From NCBI GenBank assembly GCA_963969525.1, contig OZ018392.1:37390936-37454935 (forward strand): a DNA stretch of 64,000 bases. Reading direction: 5' to 3'. This document shows positions 44,240-56,049 of the stretch, piece by piece. The notes under the pieces are model-generated. The model searched no databases. It saw only the letters and a list, made by a program, of their open reading frames with translations, and was not told where the DNA came from. Within the stretch, counting starts at the first letter, position 1; the number at the start of each line of letters is the position of its first letter. Position numbers and translations under genes: made by a program. Source of the DNA: Ontholestes murinus. Taxonomy: Eukaryota > Arthropoda > Insecta > Coleoptera > Staphylinidae.

Positions 44240-44560
44240 AAAAAATATTCACGGGTTCACGGATGTGCCAATTTGCGGCGTAATCGTGCGTGCGACGTTC
44301 AATGTGGGAAATCATTAGATAATAACAATGATAATAAAGCGAACAACAATAATCGCCGATACGGTTTGATGAAATCTCTTGCGTGAACGGCCATATTAAT
44401 GGCTCTGGCGGCGCTACGAAAAAATGGTAATAATAATGATAATAACTATTTCTTGTGTGCGAAGTGCGCAATTTCGTGATGAAACCGCGATTGTTCATGA
44501 GTGTTATAATGATATTGAGTGTGGTGTGAGCTCGTGTGCATACGTTACAGAATTTTATGA
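44240..44560. other. Unique island, possible conserved host sequence
   Basis: Contains CpG-bearing, low-repeat sequence (GTGCGTGCGACGTTCAATG, GGCTCTGGCGGCGCTACG) mixed with AATAATRATAA trinucleotide runs. Open frames (72 plus, 86 minus) look incidental. No homology to other parts of the window. Confidence 0.3.
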
Positions 44561-44819
44561 TAATTGGGAATGCAGATTTGGAATTTTGAAACGATGATGT
44601 TATCCAAAATAATAATGCTGTAACACACTTAATTAAATCAATTAATGTTTTTTTTAATTGTTATAATTATTTAACCAAAATATTTATAGAAGGCGAGAGG
44701 GGGTTTTAAAATCAATTACGTATAAAAAAATTATTTATTAAAGTTGTATAATTAATAAACTAAAAGATATATAAAAGGAATTTGGTAATAAAAAATGCAC
44801 TAAATGCAAATTCAAGTTT

Positions 44820-45345
44820 ATTGTAAGAGATGTAGCCTCCGAGCACTCCCAATCGTGATTTTCGACCTAGGTGTGCTTCCAACAAAGAATTAACTTTTTT
44901 CTAATAAATCATACAAAAAGTCCTTGAACTTATTCCACATCCCATACTGTAAGGCACACTCACTTCGGTCGAAGGTTCGATAGGAAAAGCTAATATGATT
45001 TGTGGCATTAAATCGTATCATATAATATTCAAATAGTTTCTACCATAAATGGAGGCGGCCGATATAACTATTCCATTATGTATTGCCGCAATACTGTTGG
45101 TTGACAAATAATGGAAAGAACGGCTAGCATATAAATATCTTCGAGGATGCCGTAAATCGGCGGGGTACAATGCGGATGCTGTGTTACGTTCGAAAATGTT
45201 ACATTTTTCTTCATTGTCCAAAGGATGGTGTGGGTGGTTTTGTGAGGATAAAAAGTAAAGGTTGGAATTGTTGCGGCTTGCATTGTGTTATGTAGATCGT
45301 CACACCTTTTGGGATGAAGATCAGAGAAGACCTTCACTTCAATAC
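44820..45345. other. Unique island, no gene recognised
   Basis: Less AT-rich, non-repeated sequence with two overlapping minus frames of 67 and 89 codons (45018-45221, 45068-45337) that show no domain. It could be host single-copy DNA. Confidence 0.3.
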
Positions 45346-45511
45346 CCCTTGAAAGTATTAATATAAAATATTTAAACTACTTATTATTACTAGATTTACA
45401 AAAAAATATTTACATTTATTAAATAATCGGTTATATTGATGATTGAAGATTGTGGGTTAATGAACGTACAGTTTTGAAATCCGTTCTTGTGATATGACCC
45501 TTAAAATTTAA

Positions 45512-46090
45512 ATAAAAAATGGTGATGTGGCCATCATAGTACTTTCCCTATATTTTACTTGAAAACTATGAAAACTATGAGGTTTACGCAAAAAAGCTAT
45601 TCTTAATAATTTGTTAAGTTTTAAATTCTCTACATTATTATTTGTTATATAAATTTCATGGAACTCTAATAGTTTATTAGCAATTAGCAAAAATGTCAAA
45701 AATTTCAATTTTTATTTTTTTAATGAAAAATATATTTTAATAAAATATGTTCAGTTTCTCATTTCCTTTAACTTTTGTTTAAAAAGTTTTGTAATATTTT
45801 TCATATTAAAAAAATATCGAAAAAAAAAAAACAAAAAACGGCCTCGAGTAAACACCCACTTCCAGTTTATGAATGTTTACTAAAAGCTTTTCAGTTTTAG
45901 TTTTGAACGATAAACCCTTAAGTTTAAAGTTCCATCTCAATCGGATCATTCGTTTCTGAGATACAGCACCCACCGACAGACAGACACAATTTTTTTTTTC
46001 AGAAATCAGTGGAATGGACTTAGTGGACCCCAAAATCACCATCACAATACTTCCCCTATATGTATATACTTAGTATATAGGGAAAGTAAA
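45512..46090 (-). repeat. Family Y, full-length inverted copy
   Basis: It starts AAAAAATGGTGATGTGGCCA and ends CTTAGTATATAGGGAAAGTA plus A-run. All central landmarks are present. Near its left end (plus coordinates 46031-46046) the usual CGTGA region is replaced by AAAATCACCATCACAAT: two units of the hexamer that forms the large arrays elsewhere. Confidence 0.8.
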
Positions 46091-46099
46091 AATACGACT

Positions 46100-46480
46100 T
46101 TATATTATTGCGAATTTGGATTGCTGGGTCAATTCTGATGTGACTTTGGTATCATACATAGTATCTAAAATAACTCGTATAGCCGCATTTCGTCATTTTA
46201 ACAAAACGTAGGTAAAAATTGAATATCGCAGCTATCATAAAACTTAGAAATGCGTGACTCTGCAATGTTACTAATCATGAAATATACTAACAAAACCGGA
46301 CGGGAACATACAAACTATTTTTAATCCCATGATTACCCATGTAACTTGATTTTTTTTAATGGAACTACCAACTTTTTTTAGTACATCAAATGCAGAATTT
46401 ACCTTTCCAACCATATCAGATTATTTTCATTTATCTCTAGAAATCTGTTGCTGGCAACTAGAGTGTATAAATATAAAGAA
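46100..46480. other. No feature seen
   Basis: AT-rich sequence between a Y copy and a transposase remnant; nothing recognised. Confidence 0.35.
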
Positions 46481-46499
46481 AGATATTCTGAACGGGAGC

Positions 46500-46790
46500 G
46501 TCATACAAGAATAATCATTTCAAAATCGTTTGGAAGAAAATGAATTTAACATTTTAAAATGGGTATTAGAAAATCATTATACGAGTACACGCCAACTTGA
46601 AAGAGATTTTGAAATCAGCAGTACTTCCATTCAAAGAATTATTAAGAAAAAAAATTAATCCCTATCATATGGAACTGCACCAGGAACTCAAAGATTTTCG
46701 ATATCGAAATATATTTTGGATAGAAAAAATGTAAGTGAAAATGAACATTTTTTGGATAAAATCTTATTTACTCTTACTACACCTATTCAT
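46500..46790 (+). pseudogene. Mariner-type transposase, second HTH and linker remnant
   Basis: The frame gives RLEENEFNILKWVLENHYTS, TRQLERDFEISSTSIQRIIK and KK, then after a one-base shift NPYHMELHQELKDFRYRNIF. TSTRxL--xF-IS-TSIQRI is the recognition helix region, and L-PYH---HQEL---DF--R leads toward the first catalytic Asp in insect mariner-like transposases that carry a DUF4817-type head (compare 9985-10331). The catalytic core is missing here; a C-terminal piece of the same kind lies at 53990-54250. Confidence 0.65.
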
Positions 46791-46799
46791 AGTACATCA

Positions 46800-48080
46800 G
46801 AATTATTTTAATGCGAGATATTTAAAATTATTAAACATTCCATAGCTATACATTTTAAATTATAAAAAATAGGCCGAAATTACATTTTTAAAATTTAATA
46901 TTTATAAAAATACATTGAATTTCCTATGGTGCGATATGTTGATATTACTTACAAATGTTTAATATGAAAAAAAAAATATATAGGGCTTATAATTTGTTTC
47001 TTCTTGCACTGCAAAGAATTTCAAATGTACATATAATTAATGTCAAATAATTTATAATCAGAGAAAAAATTATTTCTTCATTTGTCCATTTAATTAATTC
47101 ATTTTATTCTAAATAATGAAAACCATTGCATATCCTTTAATGATTATTTATACTAACTTAACAATCACTTCTTTCTAGTTACGCCTTCCCTGCATCTTTA
47201 CATAATAATTATTTTCAAGCTCATTTTACTATTTATCTAAAATTAACTGAGCATTAAGTCCTCTCACCAATTGAGTTATATGTCATCAATCAAGAAACTG
47301 TCAACATTCACAGAGAGACCTTGATTAATTCAGCACACATTCCTAAATTTGTGACTGATGATTCTCGTTTAGAAATAAAATTAGTTTCGAACGTTATCAT
47401 CGAGTCATTGCTTTATTATCAAGGCATTACCGGCTGATGACCCTCAACACTATCATCATCATTAATAATAATGGAGATAAATAATAATAACTAATATAAA
47501 ACGTTATTACGTGTGCAAGCAATTTGGGATTGCTACCAGTTTCAAGGACGATCATCGTAACCAACACAGACACGAAGAGTAATTGAGTGGTTCGCATTTC
47601 TAGAATGCATTTTTCAATTAAAGAAAAGAATATGTCGTGATTGGTTAATGGTATTTATAAATATATAATTATATACTAAATAGATTTTATTTTTTATGTA
47701 TTTTTTTTATAATAACTCTAAGTGCCTAATCGAATACAAACATAAACTTTTAATTAAATCAATGTTTCACTTAATTAGCTTGAATTTTGTATAAACACTA
47801 AATTAAAACATTTTCACTACTATAATTTAATTGTAATTTTAGATCGATAATTATCAATTATGTTAAAAAGAAAGGTTAATCGGCTCCGTCCAATTCAACG
47901 TATCTAAATTTGTTTTCTTTTGCACAATAGAACAATTACCAGTAGTGATTGATTGCGGCTTTTCAGCCGGAACAGTGCCTTATGTAACCGTCGGACCTTC
48001 GCAAACTTTCAATCGTACACAATTGTAAACCGAATTAACCAAATTTGAATCAATCAAATGTTATGTAACTAAATACGATT
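46800..48080. other. AT-rich, no gene recognised
   Basis: No repeat family or frame with a motif. A CGGCTGATGACCC word at 47428 resembles a hammerhead core but has no GAAA partner. Confidence 0.4.
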
Positions 48081-48099
48081 TTAATTCAACGTAGGTGCT

Positions 48100-50980
48100 T
48101 CGTATTTACCATCTTCGCTTGCACAACCTTAGACTTTCTGGAAGAAAACTAATATTTAAAAAATGTTGAAAAAGTAAAACTGTGTTTAAATTTAAAACTA
48201 TGAAACTATGTGACACTAACACTTTCTTCATATAACTCGAGAAATATATTTCTAAACTATGTGACACCAATGCAATTATTAAGTCGTCTAAAATTATTAG
48301 GTCCAAATTATCGATGACTATAGATTGTCATCTGTCAACAGCAACCCCTATCATCAACATCTATCGCCTGTTGCCTGTCAGCTGTCACCTGTCATCTTTT
48401 ACCAATCGTCCATTATTTTTATGTTCTTGTGTTATAATTAATATAAATCAATAGTATGAATAAAAAGTATTGAAAATCCGTTGAAAATGTCAGACCATTA
48501 TATTTAAGGTCTTATATGAAAGGCGTTAAGAAATTTCTAATTAAAAAAAAATACACACACTAATCACATACAAAGAACAATCCATCATTGCATTAGAGAG
48601 AAAAAAATAGGATTTAACATCATTAATCGGCTTAGGGACCATTTTTTACATCGATTTATTACAAACTATCAGATGGCGAAACGAAATTTCACAATCACTA
48701 TTGGTTACATCAATGTTCTGTATGATCCTGTGCGACATTAATCAGAAAACCGTATTTTTTTAACCAGAGAAAAATCTATACCACATGAATCATCGCCGAT
48801 GATGATGGTGATGATGATTCGAAATTTCGGTTAAATATGAGAACTTTGTGTGTAATGGAATTTCTCATTGCGGATTTTTGATTTCGAGGATGTTGACTAA
48901 GGTGTTTCATTAGTCATTTGGGTGATACATTTTTGAATAAATACTTAAAATAATATGAAATAAGAGAGAGAGAGCAAATATACATTTATTGAAACAAATT
49001 CTCTCAACAGGCAATTTACCAGCCAGAACTTTATAATTTATTAATTTCATTTTAATAGGCATATAGTTTATTAGATGTTTATGTATGGAAATATTTTAAT
49101 CACTATTGTCTGACCTTGATGAGATAACTTATTGTCGTCAAAACAGCTTTCAAGTTAAAACTAACTTGATAATAGTATAAAATGCATTTAAATAAAATGA
49201 GTTATTATATTATAACGTGTCATAAGATAAATAAGTTAATTACGATTATTAACTCATAATAATAATTAAGGAAAAACCAATGATTATAGTAATTAAGTAA
49301 TGGTCAATAATTATAATATGGAGTAGACAATAACAATAAGCTTGGTTAATTGTGGTATTAATTATTAATATTTACGGTATCGGAAATATTAATAAATCGC
49401 TATGCTTTAGAAATTATAATAATTTTCTTTTACAAAAAATTTTATATTTAAAAACCAATAATTTAACACAAAAAAATACTAGATGAATTATTGATTTAAT
49501 TATATATTACATTATTATTATTATATACATATTTAAATTTTTATTTTATTTTTAAACATGACAATCGAATAATAATTTTTACTTCAAAATATTTTTCATA
49601 CCAGTGTTACACCCTAATAAACAGTAGTCCGAATAAGAAATTTATTATTACAACATTACAATCCAAAAACGAAAAATGTATTACAAAATAATTAGAATTT
49701 ATTATTAGTGCTCGTGATCTTGTTAGTTAATTTTTATGGTTAATTGCACCACATTCTAAAATCTAGCGGCCGGGTTTTGTGCAAAATGTGAATTCGTGCC
49801 GTTGTGTAATTGGTGGTGTTCACGAATTTGGATGGGACTCGAAAGTTGCCTGCAATATTTAAGGATGACGTTATATAATAAACAAATATGGTGTATGTAA
49901 ATTTATTGCTGTTTTATTAATACAAAACCAATACAGTTATAATGAGTGAAAATAATTAACGGCTAGAAAAATTTAAGAAAATTGTGTCTAAAACAAATAC
50001 ATTTTGTAAACATTAATTATTGTTTTTTTTTAAACAACAGCCGAGGACCGGTTTCATTATCACCTTTGAAGTAATATCTTAAATAAATTTTGGCAAGAAT
50101 CGTAAAATTTTATATTCATATTTCAGCGACAATTATGATTACCACAGTAAAACTATCTAAAGTAAATAGTATTTTCTATAAAGTTGTTATCAAATTTTCT
50201 CAAGAGTAAACTCATTTAAAATTGAAAAAATATCAAATTTCATTCATTAAAATTTTTTCATTTGCTAAATTAAATTCTTCAATCGTCATTACACTAATTT
50301 AAATTTCTTGGTCAATATTATTACAAAACTTTAGGCTATCAATTGAATTAAGCTTGCCAATAAATTATTATTCGTGTGAATAGTGTCAACCATCGATGTC
50401 ACAATCAAAAATTAAAAGTAAATAGTTGCAAGCTCACGAGTCAGAGTTCAGAACGTTTCATCAAACGAGTATACGACTGTAAACTGTCCAGGCGAAATTA
50501 CGTTCGAACTTTCCGAAAACATACCATATAAATTTTATTGCACACATATTTAAAACTTTACTATTTTACAATGTATTGCACAAGTCGTGTATCTTATAAT
50601 TATGCAATTATTAAGGTCAAATAATTATATTAATATTTTTCACAATTAATAGTTTTTTACTCTAATTACCACTATATAAATAAGGGTTTTAATGCATAAA
50701 ACATAATCCCACTATTGAATTATTAATTAAGTTTAAATATTTTTTTTTTCTGCACAAGCAAAATATAAATTAATTGGTTTCCACTGGATGATATTTAAAT
50801 AGTTGTATTTATAATAATCCATTGTATTAGCTAATTAAACGGGTATTTTGTTAATTAATTTTTAAAACAATTATGGACATTTCATTCGTGACATTCTCAT
50901 TTTCATGTTGTTGTAAACATTCTCTGCCATAAAATTATATCGAGTCTAAAAAAATAGTGATTGATTACAAGAGATTTCAT
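48100..50980. other. AT-rich, no gene recognised
   Basis: This stretch contains a patch of TGTCATCTGTCAACAGC/CTGTCAGCTGTCACC words (48325-48400), GATGATGATGGTGATGATGA at 48798, a GAGAGAGAG run at 48964 and a GC-richer unique patch at 49755-49870. A minus-strand AATGAAACCGGTCC (50043-50060) resembles the end of a hammerhead motif. No coding remnant is convincing. Confidence 0.4.
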
Positions 50981-51400
50981 CATAATCACTAACCGATTGA
51001 TCCATAGAAATCAATCGGGAACCTATGACCGCACACACGGTAAAAAAGCGTAATTAACAGAACGTGGTGCCTCGAAGCGTGCGCCAAAATGGTCTTCACT
51101 TTTGCAACGAGTAATGCCCAAATTGAAAGGGAACTAACTGGCTTTCGGGTCAGAGGTGTCTCCTCTTTGCATTACGCAACGATAAATTTGTGATCGCCAG
51201 ACGACCCTCTTACATTTCGCGAAACATCCATTGTTACCAGAACACCCATTGTAAAAATCTGAACTTTGACTCGTCTGCAATCTGGCAGAGTTTTTATTTG
51301 TGATTTGCTTTTGATACGATCGTCAGCGTTAATGATAGGTGAGAATGTAAAGAAGTTGTATCCCATGAATTTATTAATTGACAAGGATTAGAAGTAAATA
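50980..51400. other. Unique moderate-GC island
   Basis: Non-repeated sequence with CpGs (ACCGCACACACGG, TCGAAGCGTGCGCC, CAGACGACCCTC). A 70-codon minus frame (51172-51384) shows no domain. Possibly conserved host DNA. Confidence 0.3.
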
Positions 51401-51454
51401 TATATAATTTTATGTTTTTTGGTATGACTGCAGTGGCGTATTACGAATATTTAA

Positions 51455-51695
51455 AGTTTATTTAATAGTAATAAATACATTTAAACTAGTGTTGCTTTGA
51501 TAGCTGTGCTATTTGTAACATGCAAATTACTTTTGCATAATTAAATAGCTGTCGAGGTATTAGCCAGAGAAGTAGTTGTTTAATATAATATATTTATTTT
51601 GTAGTCTTAGTAAGACTCATTGTTGTAGATTGACAAAACTTTTTCGAAGTTTTAATTTATTAGTTTACTTTCTACAACTACCTAAAGGACTTTAA
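51455..51695 (+). repeat. Family Z repeat, copy 3
   Basis: TAGTGTTGCTTTGATAGCTG, GCTATTTGTAACATGCAAAT, GTCGAGGTATTAGCCAGAGA and the terminal GGACTTTAAT match the other Z copies. Non-coding. Confidence 0.85.
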
Positions 51696-51720
51696 TAATT
51701 TTAAATTGTTTATTTTTTGT

Positions 51721-52180
51721 AAATTAAATATTAATTTACAGGTGCAGTATTATGAAAATAAAAGTAATAATTAGAATTATTATTTTGCGCGTTTCTGCAC
51801 AATGTAAAAATTATAAAAACCAAGTAACAGCTAAAACAACTACTCCTCCTACTAAAGCATTACATAACTGTTAGTTGTCGTTACATGTCTGAACCTACAT
51901 TCAACACTATAACAATTTTTGCGAAGTCACCGTTTCCGAACCACGTCATGGAATTGTTATGACTATCCACAGACACGTGTTTCACTGTATCACAGCTCAT
52001 CAGTGCAGCTATGTCATAACTTTCATGTTCGATTATGAAGGCGCGTTCAACAAAAGATATCACCACAAATGAAAAGCCCTCTCTCGGCATTTAAGTGGAA
52101 ATTAAATATTGATTTACAGGTGCAGTATTATGAAAATAAAAGTAATTAATTAGAATGAATTATTTTGAGCGTGTCTGCAC
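51721..52180 (+). repeat. 82-bp direct repeats 378 bp apart
   Basis: AAATTAAATATTAATTTACA through GTTTCTGCAC (51721-51802) is repeated with a few changes at 52099-52180. The 296-bp interval holds a 69-codon minus frame without a recognised domain. This could be a short LTR-like element or a simple tandem duplication; neither termini nor a primer site were found. Confidence 0.75.
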
Positions 52181-52952
52181 CGTAGTCTTACAGTTTATTA
52201 ATCTAGGTACACTGACAGCACCATGCCTTTTCATAATTGAATGTCTTGTACATACTTTTATGTTTATTTTATGTTTTTCCAATCTTTGTTTCCTAACAAA
52301 TTTCAAATGTTTTACTATACAGACATATTTTGTTTTAACTGTATTTTTAAAATGTGATTGTTTTTTTTAATTTATTTATAATTTTTATTTGTTTGTAATC
52401 TTTAAACTGCTTAGCTTTAATTTTTAACCTTTTCTTTGCATATTTTATTTTTTGAACGAATTTTTAATTGCAATTTGTATCTCTATTATCGAAGGAACAT
52501 GTTCAGAATACAATTTGAATAATTCCTTTACCTACTAAAGTTATTTTAGAGGTTTTATTTTTGTTTTTTATAAAATCAAAAATAGAACAACGCTTACTGG
52601 GTCAAAGGAAACTAACAATAAAATGAAATACGCAAAACTCGTTTACGTTCCCACAATAAACTCAATAAAATAAAATCATTTTTAGCCAAATCAAAACATT
52701 CTACACAAATCAGGAATATATCGCATTAATTGCAGCAACTGCGATAGAGTTTACATCGGTCAAACTCAACGGAATTTGTTAAAAAAAATAAAGAAGACGA
52801 TTTTCATATTAAAAATAGAAATATAGAAAAATCCGCTATTGCTTTCCATAGTCATGAAACCGGATATCAATTTCCCCTAAACAATATAGAATTATTAAAA
52901 TCAGCCAAAAATAAATTAAACATGTTGGAAGCAATTTAAATGCATAAAAATG

Positions 52953-53468
52953 GTGATGTGGCCATCATAATACTTTCCCTATATTTTACTCGAAAACGAT
53001 GAGGTTTACCCAAAAAAATTATTCTTGATAATTTGTTCAGTTTTAAATTCTCTATAAATATTAAAATATACAAGTTTCATTTAACTATAATAGTTTATTA
53101 GCAATTTCAAAAAAATGTCAAAATTTTCAATTTTTATTTTTTTTATCAAAAGTTAAAAATTTTATGAAAAACATGTTCGAATAAAACTTGTACAGTTTTT
53201 TATTCTCTTTAACTTTTGTTTGAACGATTTTTTTAAATTTTTCATATTTAGAAAAATATCACGAAAAAACAAAAAAACGCCTCGGGTAAACATCCACTTC
53301 CGGTTTATGAATGTTTACCAAAAGCTTTTCAGTTCCAGTTTTTAACAATAAAACCTTAAGTTTAAAGTTTCAACTCAAGAGGATTATTCGTTTTTGAGAT
53401 ACAGCGCCCACAGACATTTTCACGCACGAAAACAATACTTCCCCTATATATACTATATAGGGAAAGTA

Positions 53469-53502
<34 letters not shown>

Positions 53503-53513
53503 GGGAAAGTAAA
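52953..53513 (-). repeat. Family Y, full-length inverted copy inside a PLE gene
   Basis: Inserted in an A-run of the PLE frame: left junction CATAAAAATGGTGATGTGGC, right junction ATAGGGAAAGTAAAAACAAA. Part of the left arm is deleted (the TTTTCACGCACGAAAAC to TGGGCGC region is short). An (AT)n run lies next to the palindromic tip at 53468-53497. Confidence 0.8.
53468..53497. repeat. (TA)n microsatellite
   Basis: About 14 TA units beside the TATA-rich tip of a Y copy, probably grown from it. Confidence 0.95.
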
Positions 53514-53989
53514 AACAAAAACAAATTGTTATATTTTGACCTGAGTCCTCTAGATGATTCTCTCCTATCCCTAATTCCGAAAATCAATAGACACGCCTAT
53601 CCCATCCCTTCCGCGGATAATTAACGTTTTTCCCCACAATATATTTAAGTGTAAACATAGTTTTAAGCATTAGTCATTGTTAATGAGTACATGGTACTCG
53701 AAATTTACATCTGACATATAAAAATAAATGTGAAGGAAGGAAATTACAAAGTGTTTTAATTCAATAGTGATAACTTCACACAACTCAAATCAAACCGTGA
53801 ATATTTTATGTTTAATGTTGAATGTTTATTTAGCTTTATTAAATGTGCTAACAAAAATGGTCTAAATTTTATATACATATTATTTATTACAAAATGTAAA
53901 CGCGGAATCATAGAAGAGACAAGTGCTTAGCACATAATGCAGTTTTTATAAGTGCAAGATTATTTAAATTTAACCTTTTCAAGCAAGTG

Positions 53990-54250
53990 TATCAACAGAG
54001 TCAGGCAATACTTTGGCCTGCAAGATCCGACTTAAATCCGTGCGACATTTTCCTATGGCCATCTTAAAAAAACAGAATTTATAATTTCGGCAAAATCAGA
54101 AATTTAGAACAATTAAAACACCTTCTAACAGACACTATCAAACATATTAATCCAAGGATGCTTGCAAATGTAAATCGAGTAAATCGTAACTTTTATAATA
54201 GACTAGGCTACAGTTTAGCAAGAAATGAAATTACAATACAATACATTTGA
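53990..54250 (+). pseudogene. Mariner-type transposase C-terminal remnant
   Basis: Frames give ARSDLNPCDIFLWPS, then after shifts LEQLKHLLTDTIKHINPRML-like pieces and NRNFYNRLGYSLAR near the end. RSPDL-P-DFFLWG holds the last catalytic Asp of the DDE/D domain in Tc1/mariner-type transposases, and L---I-----I-P-ML--V is the usual C-terminal helix. It is in the same family layout as 46500-46790 but separated from it by 7 kb. Confidence 0.7.
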
Positions 54251-54259
54251 ATAATCAAT

Positions 54260-54780
54260 TTTGAAAAGGAATTATGTCTGTTATTTTCGAAATGCTTATT
54301 TTTGCATATTCTTAATCTGTTCGTCTATGTGCATCGTTTACTATGAGAGAGGATCATATCATATTTTGATCTAATACACAACTTGATCCGTTGTCCAGCA
54401 ATGCATATAAAGCAAAGCAAACAATAAGCATTTGCAAAATAACAAATGTAACAGATTTTCAAAAGTAACGGATTTATTTGTAATAGTTTCTTTAAATAAT
54501 CTTTTATGTTTATTGTTTAAATAAGCATTGTTTGTACATTTAGAATTGTCTAATAATTGTAAATTAACTTAATCCGGTTTTCAAATTTTGTGCACAATAA
54601 ATGAGAAATGGTAAAAAGGGTTTCTGCTTAGGTTAATTGTACCTTTTGAGTTAGCTCGTTTCAACAAGAATAATGAATTTGTGTCTCTGACCTCGTCGTC
54701 TGTAATTTTAGATGTCATGTAATGACTTTTCAAAGGAACTACTATTTTGTTGATTTCTAATGTTCATTTTTGTTCATCTT
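54260..54780. other. No feature seen
   Basis: AT-rich DNA between the transposase remnant and the presumed 3' LTR of the errantivirus-like element. Confidence 0.35.
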
Positions 54781-54785
54781 TTTTA

Positions 54786-55053
54786 AGTTAAATTGAGTGA
54801 ACTCGCGATTCAATTTTTAAAAAGGGTTTATTTCCAAAATTACTACTATTTACATTACTTAATTATTAATTAAAATGTACGGAGAATAATAATACGTGAA
54901 ACGTGAATACGGTTACAATAATAATGAATAAAATGCATGCGGATAATCTACTTATATAAAATAAAACTACAAAGCACTACAATGACATATTTCTTAAAAA
55001 TAAAGTTAATTGTTATGTAATAATAGGAAGTCTATTGTGGACGCCAGGTCACT
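54786..55053 (-). repeat. Presumed 3' LTR of errantivirus-like element
   Basis: On the minus strand a polypurine tract AGGGGGAGAGG (55064-55054) is followed immediately by AGTGACCTGGCGTCC, the expected start of an errantivirus LTR. The segment contains TTTTATATAAGTAG and AATAAA-like signals and may end at ...CAATTTAACT (54786), giving short AGT/ACT termini. No 5' LTR is present to confirm it and no target duplication was found. Confidence 0.5.
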
Positions 55054-55154
55054 CCTCTCCCCCTAGATCCGACACACCTGTGGAGGAGAGTCATTGTCTT
55101 TTACAAGGGGTTTTAAGCGTCTAGAGACATTAGTACCTACACAGATTATTAATA

Positions 55155-56000
55155 TTACATAAAGAGAGTGTCCACGCACTTGGTTTTAGGGTAACACCGA
55201 TTCAGTTTTATCGGGAATTGGGCAATACACTGGGATATCTTCGAGTTGAAGTCTTTTTGTTGGATGGTAAAGTTATTTAGTTTGTAGCTCTTAAGTTCTT
55301 GTAGGTCCGGAAGACAAGGTACATTTGTTTGGTTGGATGATGTAGATGCCTTTGAGGTCATGGGTCTCTTCTTGATTTGGACAGGTGATCTTAAATTTTT
55401 CTTTTTTTTCTGAAAACGGATAGAGATTGATTCGTATTGGGTATTTTTTTCAAATGGTCCTTTTGAATTTCTAGTTTTGTAAATTTGCATTTTTGGATGG
55501 TTCCGTTGACCAGCTTTGTTTCGCAATCAGCCTGGTAATTTAAAAGCAGATCATCGCTGCATTGGAATTTTAATACCCAAGCATATGTCTCTTAGAAGCT
55601 AGGTTTTTGAGTTAATTTTGAATTAAGCATTTCTTTTACGTTCGGAATTATTGTTATATATTCGGACTTAAATTTCAGTAGTACAGGATACATTTTAAAT
55701 CGAAGGAATGTTCATAATTAATTGGTAAGGGTAGAAAGTAATACATATTTGATTGTTAATTTTGCAATCGACTGATATCGCGGATTAAAAATCTAAAATA
55801 TTGTCTAATTTTAGGGCGAAGGGTAATTCCTCATCATAGTGGATGGAAATTCTTTTTAGTTCATTAATAATCTTGTGGCTTAATTATATCTGTACTAAGA
55901 ATTTTTAATTTGCAAAATGTTAATAATAATTTCTTCCACAATAATAAGTCTAAAATGTTTCCAAAAATAACTTTCTTTACTCTTGGTTAATTTTGCTTGA
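55155..56000 (-). pseudogene. Errantivirus-like env remnant
   Basis: The minus strand reads pieces such as LLTFCKLKILSTDIIKPQDY (55920 region) and IINELKRISIHYDEELPFAL (55850-55800), then a 123-codon open frame (55155-55526) ending in LNRCYPKTKCVDTLFM. Position between the integrase and a polypurine tract/LTR, together with the helical region and later Cys-bearing segment, fits the fusion-type envelope gene that insect errantiviruses carry. Stops break it into three or more parts. Identification rests mainly on context. The inverted repeat at 56050-56222 interrupts the element upstream. Confidence 0.5.
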
Positions 56001-56049
56001 TTGTATCTTGAATTTTGGAGGCGTTCACTTCATAGTGCATTTTAATGAC

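Larger units (their letters stand above)
52660..53640 (+). pseudogene. PLE GIY-YIG remnant, split by a Y insertion
   Basis: Before the insertion: SGIYRINCSNCDRVYIGQTQ (with one frameshift inside), KEDDFHIKNRNIEKSAIAFH, SHETGYQFPLNNIELLKSAK and LNMLEAI, a stop, MHK. After it: NKNKLLYFDLSPLDDSLLSL and a stop. GIY and YIG-like positions are both present. The coding sense runs from M-H-K directly to N-K-N-K across 52953-53510, so the Y element was inserted into this gene and its borders can be read exactly. A frameshift and a stop show it is inactive. Confidence 0.8.

Noticed and set aside
47420..47460. CTGATGA word as another hammerhead
   Set aside because: No GAAA-stem III-GUC partner follows within the required distance.
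49105..49150. CTTGATGAGATAAC...GTCGTCAAAAC as a hammerhead
   Set aside because: The GAAA is replaced by CAAAA and no GTC triplet follows; at best a decayed relic.
46800..50980. Search for tRNA or snRNA genes in gene-poor DNA
   Set aside because: No cloverleaf or box A/B arrangement was recognisable by eye; a dedicated scan would be needed to exclude them.
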